This document shows positions 57,783-64,000 of a stretch of DNA of 64,000 nucleotides, in pieces. Position numbers and translations under genes: made by a program. This DNA is from Aliishimia sp039978895 (lineage in GTDB: Bacteria; Pseudomonadota; Alphaproteobacteria; Rhodobacterales; Rhodobacteraceae), in the NCBI GenBank assembly GCA_039978895.1, contig JBDWAL010000029.1, forward strand, positions 62,001 through 126,000, written 5' to 3'. The first letter of the stretch is position 1, and each line of letters opens with the position of its first letter. The notes beneath the pieces are model-generated. The model did not search any database. It was not told the origin of the DNA and saw nothing but the letters and a program-made list of their open reading frames with translations.

Positions 57783-58156
57783 ACGAAGCCGAAGCGGTCC
57801 TGATGTTCGTTCGGATTTGGGCAATGGTCGGCGCAGTTGTCGCGGCTGTGTTCCTTACGATTGGCATGGATCGGATCGATGAAGACGCACAAGACGCGTA
57901 TGTTTTTCGACCCCTTCTCATCCCGGGTATCTTGGTAATTTGGCCGTTGGTTCTGTGGCGATGGTATCGTTTAGAAACTGACTCCGATGCGTGGCAACGA
58001 CGTTATGAACCACCGCGCAAGGCCCATTTCGTTGTTGGATGGGTTTTGCCAATTGGCATCTGCATCATCATCTTGATTGGACTGTCTTTGCGCCAAACAT
58101 GGCCCTCACACATCGCACCCCAGATGTTGTCTGCACCTGTGGAGGCAGAATCATGA
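57779..58156 (+). CDS. Small membrane protein of Rieske operon
   Basis: A 125-residue protein with three predicted membrane helices (about residues 8-28, 43-62 and 84-104) and short charged ends; the loop RWYRLETDSDAWQRRYEPPRKAH is strongly basic. I recognise no family. It overlaps the previous stop (ATGA) and the next start (ATGA), which binds its expression to the FMN-Rieske fusion and the ferric reductase-like membrane protein. The likely role is a structural or anchoring subunit of a membrane redox complex. There is no Cys and the only His residues are outside the helices, so no cofactor is predicted. Confidence 0.78.
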   Translation: MNEAEAVLMFVRIWAMVGAVVAAVFLTIGMDRIDEDAQDAYVFRPLLIPGILVIWPLVLWRWYRLETDSDAWQRRYEPPRKAHFVVGWVLPIGICIIILIGLSLRQTWPSHIAPQMLSAPVEAES

Positions 58157-59217
58157 GCGTGAAGTACATCCCCGTTCAATGGAACCCAAACAAGTACGTC
58201 TATGACGGCGTTATGCTCGTCGGGGTCGCCCTGTTTCTCTACATCTTCCTATATGCCTCTCCTGGCATTCTGAGCTATGAACGTCCGATCAATCCGCAGA
58301 TTCATAACGCCCGTGCCTTCGGGGCCTGCGCCTTTGTGATGTTGACCGTGATCTTGTGTATCGGCCCACTTGCCCGTTTGGATACGCGCTTTCTGCCTTT
58401 GCTCTACAACCGCCGCCATTTCGGAGTGATGACAACCTTTGTGGCGATCACACATGCCTCCTACATTCTGGACTGGTATTTCGCTTTTGCCCAATCCGAT
58501 AAACTGGAAGCTTTGCTGTTTGCCAACACATCTTTCAGCCAATTGTCTGGGTTCCCGTTTGAACTGTTTGGCATCTTCGCCCTAACTGTGTTGGTCATCT
58601 TGGCTGCAACCAGCCACGACTTTTGGCTGAAGTTTCTGACTGCCCCTGTTTGGAAACGAATCCACTACCTTATCTATCCCGCCTACTTGTCGGTCGTAGC
58701 CCATGTCAGTCTTGGCATTCTGCAGGATCAACAAAATCACGCGTTTACAGTGATCTTCATGGGTGGCGCAGGTGCCGTGGGCATTTTGCATTTAATGGCA
58801 GCTTTGAAGGAACGTCGCATGTCACGTGACCAACTTGGGGCGCACGCCGATTGGGTCAAAGTCTGTGATGTCTCAGAAATGACAGAGGGGTTTGCCAAGA
58901 TCAAACTGCTCAACGATGGGGATCGTGTCGCAGTGTACCTAAACGAAGGCAAGCTAAGCGCTATTTCCAATGCTTGTGCGCACCAAAATGGTCCCTTGGG
59001 CGAAGGGCGTGTTCTGGATTGCCTTGTGACCTGCCCATGGCACGGCTTTCAATATGATGTGACCTCGGGCCGCTCACCCGCCCCGTTCACCGAACGCGTC
59101 CCAACTTACAACCTTAAGCTTGATGATGGATCTGTCATGGTTGACCCAAATGCGAACCCGCCCGGAACATTTGTAGAGCCGATCCCTGTTCCCAATCTTG
59201 CGGAGGCTTCATCATGA
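58153..59217 (+). CDS. Ferric reductase-like (YedZ/MsrQ-type) membrane domain fused to Rieske domain
   Basis: A 354-residue membrane redox protein. The N-terminal 215 residues hold about six membrane helices with His residues placed for b-type heme in FVAITHASYILDWYF, KRIHYLIYPAY and SVVAHVSLGIL, the layout of ferric reductase-like transmembrane domains such as MsrQ/YedZ. After a linker a Rieske 2Fe-2S domain follows (about 235-335) with C275-x-H277 and C294-x2-H297 (NACAHQNGP, TCPWHGF). The C-terminal Rieske lies on the cytoplasmic side if the fold is as in MsrQ. It could pass electrons between the quinone pool and the soluble Rieske-fused enzymes of the same operon. Overlaps both neighbours by 4 nt. 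Confidence 0.88.
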   Translation: MSVKYIPVQWNPNKYVYDGVMLVGVALFLYIFLYASPGILSYERPINPQIHNARAFGACAFVMLTVILCIGPLARLDTRFLPLLYNRRHFGVMTTFVAITHASYILDWYFAFAQSDKLEALLFANTSFSQLSGFPFELFGIFALTVLVILAATSHDFWLKFLTAPVWKRIHYLIYPAYLSVVAHVSLGILQDQQNHAFTVIFMGGAGAVGILHLMAALKERRMSRDQLGAHADWVKVCDVSEMTEGFAKIKLLNDGDRVAVYLNEGKLSAISNACAHQNGPLGEGRVLDCLVTCPWHGFQYDVTSGRSPAPFTERVPTYNLKLDDGSVMVDPNANPPGTFVEPIPVPNLAEASS

Positions 59218-59975
59218 GTGACAAGAACACATCTTTCTTCGTTGGTTATTTGCCTGTCCCGACGGGTTTGCGGGCCATATTGTTGGTGGTTTGCGTCTTA
59301 TTTGTTTCTGGGCTTGCTGGTTTGGGCCTCGCATTGGGTGTTGCGCAAGACGATCCCGGCCCGGGTGCGTTTCGCTTTGACTATGGCCGCCAGACTGTAA
59401 CAGGCGTGATCGAATTAACGCCCTACCCTTTGATCCGCGTCACGCAAGGCAATGACCGCATCGAACCTGGGGACACGCTGATGCTATCCGCTGGTGGTAA
59501 AAACGGTGTCGAAAGCCGCGCGAAGCCGCTAGAGGGCAAGTTGGCAAAGGTGTCCGGCGTCGTTCTGGAACGAGGGGATCTTTTTATGTTGCAATTGCGT
59601 GGCGGTCGACAAGGCCTCAGCGCAGTTGAAGGTGAAGCCCCCCCTCAAAGCACTGAAGCCTTGGGTCGCTGGAAGCTTGCAGGTGAAATCTGCGACGGAA
59701 AGTGCCTAGCTGGCGCGATGCGTCCCGGGCGCGGCTTGGCCCATAAAGCCTGCGCAAACTTGTGTCTGATCGGCGGCGTGCCCCCTGTGTTTGTAACAAC
59801 ACAACCGGTGGAAGGGTCGGAATTTCTGTTGATCACGGGCCCTGATGGGACTGCATTGCCGGAAAGCGTTTATCATCACGTCGCGCAATTTATCTCCCTT
59901 GAGGGAGACGTTGAACGTCGCGGTGATCTTTTGGTCCTAAAGCTGGATCCGGACACGATCGAGGTTTTGAACTGA
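59214..59975 (+). CDS. Membrane-anchored protein with conserved GEICDGKC...CANLC domain
   Basis: A 253-residue protein with one N-terminal membrane helix (about residues 19-43, after PVPTGLR) and a soluble remainder, probably periplasmic. The C-terminal half has four Cys in the pattern GEICDGKCLAGAMRPGRG and HKACANLCLIGGVPPVFV, which recurs in unnamed proteins of other proteobacteria and could bind a metal or metal cluster; the Cys spacing is C-x3-C ... C-x3-C. The final beta-rich part ends LDPDTIEVLN. It overlaps the previous gene by 4 nt and the next by one base. Function unknown; co-expression suggests an electron donor, acceptor or assembly subunit for the heme-Rieske protein. Confidence 0.78.
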   Translation: MSDKNTSFFVGYLPVPTGLRAILLVVCVLFVSGLAGLGLALGVAQDDPGPGAFRFDYGRQTVTGVIELTPYPLIRVTQGNDRIEPGDTLMLSAGGKNGVESRAKPLEGKLAKVSGVVLERGDLFMLQLRGGRQGLSAVEGEAPPQSTEALGRWKLAGEICDGKCLAGAMRPGRGLAHKACANLCLIGGVPPVFVTTQPVEGSEFLLITGPDGTALPESVYHHVAQFISLEGDVERRGDLLVLKLDPDTIEVLN

Positions 59976-60259
59976 TGCGCCGCTGGGTCACACTCGCGCT
60001 GATAGCCGTTCTGTCGGCTATTTTGTTTTACCTGTCGCGGTTTTGGTTTTTATCGCTTTGGCCTCGATCAGGTTTGTTTGGAATTGAAGCTTTGCGACCA
60101 ACTGGCGGACTTGTGGGTCGCTGGTTGCGAGGAACAGACTTCGCGCCGTTCGAATTGCTAATCTGGGCGATGGGTTGCTTTGTTCTGCTAACCCTTGGCC
60201 AGAAAATTTATGATGCTGTCAGCACAAATGCTGACGAAGGAGACTCTCATGACGGATGA
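59975..60259 (+). CDS. Small two-helix membrane protein of Rieske operon
   Basis: A 94-residue protein with two predicted membrane helices (about residues 5-28 and 61-79) joined by a basic loop. No family recognised. Start overlaps the previous stop (TGATG) and the end overlaps the ThDP fusion gene by 11 nt. Like the product at 57779-58156 it is probably a structural subunit of a membrane-bound redox complex. Confidence 0.75.
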   Translation: MRRWVTLALIAVLSAILFYLSRFWFLSLWPRSGLFGIEALRPTGGLVGRWLRGTDFAPFELLIWAMGCFVLLTLGQKIYDAVSTNADEGDSHDG

Positions 60260-62228
60260 CACGCTTAACTGGATCAAAGTTGGTCACACGGATGATTTGC
60301 CTGAAGGTCGTGTGAAGACGGTCACGGCTGGCACAACGTCTATCTGCCTTGTTCACTTCGACGGCCAATGGGCCGCGATGAACAATCATTGCCCGCATCA
60401 ACGCGGACCGTTGGGCGAAGGATCAATCGAAAAAGGCATTGAAGACAAATGCTGGATTCGCTGCCCATGGCACGGTTGGGATTTCGACCCGCTTACGGGT
60501 AAGCCACCCGGTGGTCATGAAGATACAGGGCAAAAAATGTATCCTATCGACGTTAGGGATGGCGACATCTTTGTTGGATTGGATCCGGAACCAGAGCACA
60601 CGCGCACTGTGACAGATGTCATGGTCGAAACCATGAGCAATTGGGGCGTGCAATCTGTTTTCGGAATGGTGGGCCACTCAAATCTGGGACTGTCCGATGC
60701 GATACGCCGCTCTGTAAAAGATGGCAAAATGCACTTTTTTGGCATTCGCCATGAAGGGGCTGCTGCTTTTGCCGCCTCGGCTTATGGCAAACTGACCGGC
60801 ACGCCAGCCGCATGCTTGACCATTGCAGGTCCCGGGGCGACCAACTTGTTAACTGGCTTGTGGGACGCAAAAGTGGACCGATCCCCAGTGATTGCCTTGA
60901 CCGGGCAAGTGCAGACTCAAGTCATGGGACCCGGCGCGTTTCAAGATATCGACCTGTCATCCGCTTTTGAGGCCGTGACCACGTTTTCTCAACCCGTTTT
61001 GAGTACATCAAAACACGCTGAACTGGCGGCTTTGGCCTGTAAAACAGCCATCGTTGAACAAAACGTCGCGCATCTGATTTTTCCGGACGATGTGCAAACA
61101 AACCCATCTGATGAACCGGCACGTGAATCAAAAGGGCGCATGACTGACGCGCCTGTTTTGCCAGCCGAAAGTGCATTGCTTCAAGCCGCAGAGATGATCA
61201 AAGCTGCGAAACGCCCTATGATCGTCGTCGGTCATGGCGCCTTTCCTGTCCGTGATGACGTGATCAAGCTTGCTGAACATCTTGGTACGCCAGTTGTCAC
61301 TACATTCAAATCCAAGGGTTTGATCCCAGACGCCCACCCGAACGCCGCCGGAGTTTTGGGACGTTCAGGAACACCAATCGCCAGTTGGTTTATGAACGAA
61401 GCCGACCTGATTATCGCATTGGGTACCAGTTTCTCAAACCACACTGGGATTGAAGCCAGTAAACCGATTATCCAAGTCGATCATGAGCGCATGCAATTGG
61501 CGAAGTTTCATCCTGTTGACCTTCCGATATGGGGTGACGTTGGCGCATTTTGCACGTCGATTTCGAAAATGGCCGACTTGAAGGAAACTGGAACGGATCA
61601 AGTCTCCGAAATCTCTGAACGCTGGGATATCTGGCGTAACGAAAAACGGCTTCGCTTGGCGGAAGATCAAGGCAAGGGTATCAACTCAGCCTCAATTTTC
61701 GACATCCTTGGCAAACTCGTGCCAGACAATACAATCTTTGCCGTCGACGTTGGCAACAACACCTATTCATTCGGACGGTATCTAGAGACCAAAGGCCGTC
61801 AGCGCGTGTTAATGTCTGGCTACCTTGGTTCTATTGGGTTTGGCTTCCCTGCCGCCATGGGCGCATGGGCTGCGACGCAGGACAAAGACGATTTGCGTGG
61901 CTTCAAAGTGGTCGCGATCTCTGGGGATGGGGGTTTCGGTCAATACCCGATGGAATTCACAACGGCAGTTAAATACGGAATGGATATCACGCATATCCTC
62001 CTACATAACGGCGAACTGGGTAAGATTTCCAAAGAACAGCGTTCGGGTGAATGGCCCGTTTGGGAAACTGATTTGCAAAACCCATCTTTCGCGACTTTCG
62101 CCCGGCTATGCGGTGGGCAAGGCGTAAAAGTCACAGAAGTTGACAAGCTTGAAGAGGCAATCAAAGACGCTTTGGCTCATAAAGGCCCGGCTTTGGTTGA
62201 GATTATGACGGATGCAAATCTCGTGTAA
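60249..62228 (+). CDS. Rieske domain fused to thiamine diphosphate enzyme (pyruvate oxidase/acetolactate synthase-like)
   Basis: A 659-residue fusion from the ATG at 60249 (GAAGGAG upstream). Residues 1-112 are a Rieske domain with C48-x-H50 and C72-x2-H75 (NNHCPHQRGP, RCPWHGWD). From about 118 on it is a three-domain ThDP enzyme: MVETMSNWGVQSVFGMVG, the ThDP-activating Glu169 in GIRHEGAAAFAAS, the AGPGATNLLTGLWDA motif, a middle domain (VVGHGAFPVRDD, FKSKGLIPD) and the C-terminal ThDP/Mg site starting GDGGFGQYP near residue 560, whose usual NN end is HN here. It should decarboxylate a 2-oxo acid; the Rieske part would carry away electrons in place of oxygen or FAD alone. Such a fusion is new to me. 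Confidence 0.9.
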   Translation: MTDDTLNWIKVGHTDDLPEGRVKTVTAGTTSICLVHFDGQWAAMNNHCPHQRGPLGEGSIEKGIEDKCWIRCPWHGWDFDPLTGKPPGGHEDTGQKMYPIDVRDGDIFVGLDPEPEHTRTVTDVMVETMSNWGVQSVFGMVGHSNLGLSDAIRRSVKDGKMHFFGIRHEGAAAFAASAYGKLTGTPAACLTIAGPGATNLLTGLWDAKVDRSPVIALTGQVQTQVMGPGAFQDIDLSSAFEAVTTFSQPVLSTSKHAELAALACKTAIVEQNVAHLIFPDDVQTNPSDEPARESKGRMTDAPVLPAESALLQAAEMIKAAKRPMIVVGHGAFPVRDDVIKLAEHLGTPVVTTFKSKGLIPDAHPNAAGVLGRSGTPIASWFMNEADLIIALGTSFSNHTGIEASKPIIQVDHERMQLAKFHPVDLPIWGDVGAFCTSISKMADLKETGTDQVSEISERWDIWRNEKRLRLAEDQGKGINSASIFDILGKLVPDNTIFAVDVGNNTYSFGRYLETKGRQRVLMSGYLGSIGFGFPAAMGAWAATQDKDDLRGFKVVAISGDGGFGQYPMEFTTAVKYGMDITHILLHNGELGKISKEQRSGEWPVWETDLQNPSFATFARLCGGQGVKVTEVDKLEEAIKDALAHKGPALVEIMTDANLV

Positions 62229-62248
62229 TCGCGTCGATCTAAGACATC

Positions 62249-62273
62249 GCCGGGGCGGTTTGCCTGCCCCGGC
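62249..62273. terminator. Hairpin between convergent ThDP fusion and hemY genes
   Basis: GCCGGGGC pairs with GCCCCGGC (8 bp) around a nine-base loop in the 60-bp gap between convergent genes. No U run follows on either strand, but position and stem strength support a bidirectional terminator. Confidence 0.5.
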
Positions 62274-62288
62274 TCAACATTGTGTTGG

Positions 62289-63764
62289 TTATTTTTCGTC
62301 TGAAGTTGCGACCTCAGCCTCTGTCACGGCAGCGTCAATAATTTCCGCATCCGTCACATCATCTTCCGGCTCAACAGTGTCGTCCTCAAGCGCACCAACG
62401 ATCAATGGCAGCATTTGCATCCCCGTTGGGGTCGCGACTTCTGCGGTATGAGGTGTTTTCCACGTCAGCGTATCAAAGCTCTCACAATTCTCGCAAACGG
62501 GCGCCCAATCCGCATGGATATGAGAGCAATTGTCACAAACCCATTGCGGGCCACGTGACACACTTAGAGCTTTCGCAAGAAAGCCTTTCACCACTGTATC
62601 AGAAGCGCCTTCGCCACGTTCAATAGCGGCCATTATTGTCACTGACCGCGCGGTTGGATCCGTCTCGACCAGATCGCCCAAGGCACGACGCGCCGCAGGA
62701 AAATCTTCGGCTGCGATATTCAACTCAGCCAAAAGCATGCGGCTTTCTGCATGATCAGGTTGTATGCGCGTTAAAACTGCAAATCGCTTGATCCGCTCTT
62801 GTGGCGATTCATTGGGTGCAATCTGGGCAAACGCCGCCGCGAGATCAGGATGCGGTTGTGTTTCCCATGCCTTTTTCAAAAGACGCAAAGCCAGTTTCGG
62901 TTTGTTGGTTTCAATATACGCTTGCGCGGCCATGACCGCTGCAGGGATAAGATCAGGCGATTGCTTGTTGGCTGCAATCGCAGCTTCATGCGCTTCGGTT
63001 GTTTTGCCTTCAGCCGACATTTCATTGGCTTTCGTCAGCGCCAAAACAGCATCACGACGTTTGTGCACATCACGCGGTAAGGAGCCGTGCTTGAGTTTTG
63101 CGCTCAGTGTTTCGCGCGCGCCGGACCAGTCTTTTGTCTGCGCCTGCAATTTCAACAACACGTCTTGCGTGTCTTCGTGTTTTGGTTTCAACGCAAACGC
63201 TTTTTGCGCCAGTTTCATCGCTGTTTCCGTGTCGCCGTCTGCGAGTTTCTGCTTCAGAATTCCGCGAACGCCGACGAAGCGTGTGCTGTCATGCTCTACA
63301 AGCTTGCGATAGGTTTCTTCGGCTTTACGTTTGTCGCCTGCCAGTTCGGCAGCTTGCGCTGTCAACAAATTGGTCAGCTCAGGTTTTTTAAGATACTTCT
63401 GCGCTTTTTCGGCTTTCGCCATTGCGACGCGACCTTCACCTGAGGCCAAAGCCATCATGCCTTGCGCCAAAGCGTCATAACCCTTGCGTTCCCTATTGCG
63501 ATCAAAGTAGCGCGACAGGGCAGTTTCATCACCGTTCATGAACTTCCAAACAGCAACCCCTAGCGACAGCAATTTGAGCAGCAACCATACGCAAACGAAA
63601 AGCGCCATGAACCCAAGTACTGAATAGAACGGGTTAATGTAATATTCCCAACCGCCAGCGGTGATCTGAATACCACCTTCATAACCAAGCAGAAATTCGA
63701 CACCAAGCGCCAAGGCCGCAACAGCGACCATGAAGATGATTATTTTTACCAAAGACCAAAGCAT
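62289..63764 (-). CDS. hemY: HemY-like TPR membrane protein
   Basis: Inner-membrane protein of 491 residues of the HemY family that accompanies heme biosynthesis genes; exact role unclear. Two N-terminal membrane helices (about residues 5-27 and 40-64) are followed by HemY_N features and a long TPR solenoid (for example LLTAQAAELAGDKRKAEETYRKLVEHD). After about residue 410 an alphaproteobacterial zinc ribbon appears (VCDNCSHIHADWAPVCENC) and the tail is very acidic. Starts 10 nt after the mitofilin-like gene (GAGGATGATGTAATG overlap region). This is the classical hemC-hemD-mitofilin-hemY order of Rhodobacterales, so this end is core genome. Confidence 0.92.
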   Translation of the reverse strand: MLWSLVKIIIFMVAVAALALGVEFLLGYEGGIQITAGGWEYYINPFYSVLGFMALFVCVWLLLKLLSLGVAVWKFMNGDETALSRYFDRNRERKGYDALAQGMMALASGEGRVAMAKAEKAQKYLKKPELTNLLTAQAAELAGDKRKAEETYRKLVEHDSTRFVGVRGILKQKLADGDTETAMKLAQKAFALKPKHEDTQDVLLKLQAQTKDWSGARETLSAKLKHGSLPRDVHKRRDAVLALTKANEMSAEGKTTEAHEAAIAANKQSPDLIPAAVMAAQAYIETNKPKLALRLLKKAWETQPHPDLAAAFAQIAPNESPQERIKRFAVLTRIQPDHAESRMLLAELNIAAEDFPAARRALGDLVETDPTARSVTIMAAIERGEGASDTVVKGFLAKALSVSRGPQWVCDNCSHIHADWAPVCENCESFDTLTWKTPHTAEVATPTGMQMLPLIVGALEDDTVEPEDDVTDAEIIDAAVTEAEVATSDEK

Positions 63765-63774
63765 TACATCATCC

Positions 63775-64000
63775 TCAATTGGCGGCCAGTGCCGTCATTA
63801 GTTCATCCGCTGCAACTGAAGCCGCATGACGTGTTTGCGTCAACGAAATCCAGTCAGCCATGACTGTTTTTGCAGCGTCAGGCAATGCGTCAACTTCGGC
63901 CATAGCATCTGCCAAGCGTCCCTCAAGGATCGCGGCTTCTGCACGGCTTAGCACTGCATCTGCGTCATCTCCGTCGCGTGGGGTTACGGAACGAGCGCCA
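63775..64000 (-). CDS. Mitofilin-like inner membrane protein, C-terminal end only
   Basis: The last 75 codons of a gene that continues beyond the window. The visible translation contains RSVTPRDGDDADAVLSRAEAA, then LEGRLADAMAEVDALPDAAK and a final helix ending MTALAAN before TGA. This matches the C-terminal domain of alphaproteobacterial mitofilin/COG4223 proteins, which sit between hemD and hemY and shape the inner membrane. Identified by this motif and by the hemY neighbour. Confidence 0.8.
   Translation of the reverse strand, partial: GARSVTPRDGDDADAVLSRAEAAILEGRLADAMAEVDALPDAAKTVMADWISLTQTRHAASVAADELMTALAAN

Overview
The window looks like a chromosomal piece of a marine alphaproteobacterium of the Rhodobacteraceae (Roseobacter group). 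Pointers are the dense beta-oxidation and CoA-thioester gene content, a TRAP and a LIV-type ABC importer, a BhcC-like aldolase, and a hemY gene behind a mitofilin-like gene with its alphaproteobacterial zinc-ribbon tail. This placement is inferred from gene content and protein style, not from a marker gene. I see no tRNA, rRNA, CRISPR array, insertion sequence or phage gene.

Region 1 (1-35614) is catabolic. A TRAP importer with an aldehyde dehydrogenase (1-4598, minus) lies divergent to a six-gene acyl-CoA operon (5058-11711, plus: CoA ligase, 3-hydroxyacyl-CoA dehydrogenase, enoyl-CoA hydratase, ACAD10/11-type acyl-CoA dehydrogenase, two SDRs). Facing it are TesB, acetoacetyl-CoA synthetase and a serine hydrolase (11759-15809, minus). 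An SDR/HCCA-isomerase pair (15966-17299) and a LIV ABC importer (17542-22632, minus) follow. A long minus operon (31466 to 23560) encodes two paired acyl-CoA dehydrogenases, an SDR, a thiolase, a nitronate monooxygenase-like enzyme, a histidine phosphatase, an ACAD11-type kinase and an IclR regulator. Divergent from it are a quinone oxidoreductase, crotonase, alkenal reductase and MaoC hydratase. A 17-bp GTTCCG...CGGAAC-type palindrome occurs in front of the CoA ligase operon, upstream of livK and between the divergent operons. I infer one IclR regulon for uptake and breakdown of a carboxylic acid that passes through CoA esters, possibly via a phosphorylated 4-hydroxyacyl-CoA.

Region 2 (35763-44893) is accessory: a 960-residue RTX protein with five super-repeats, a SARP/CadC-like TPR regulator, a PAP2/haloperoxidase-type protein translationally coupled to a cytoplasmic subtilisin-like protease, and a lone BhcC-like 3-hydroxyaspartate aldolase.

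Region 3 (45077-55966) is a six-gene operon that I read as a MoxR-vWA-beta-propeller (bpX) system: MoxR ATPase, small bpX-like protein, degenerate vWA protein, 983-residue membrane/solenoid/propeller protein, a 1267-residue coiled-coil protein with a papain-like Cys motif, and an acidic protein. Such systems are predicted conflict or stress modules with little experimental work.

Region 4 (56172-62228) is a tightly overlapped six-gene operon in which three unrelated catalytic or redox modules each carry a fused Rieske 2Fe-2S domain: a glutamate-synthase-like FMN/3Fe-4S domain, a YedZ/ferric-reductase-like heme membrane domain, and a pyruvate-oxidase-like ThDP enzyme. I know no described pathway matching it, and it is the strongest candidate for an undescribed system here. 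The window closes with hemY and the end of a mitofilin-like gene (62289-64000, minus).
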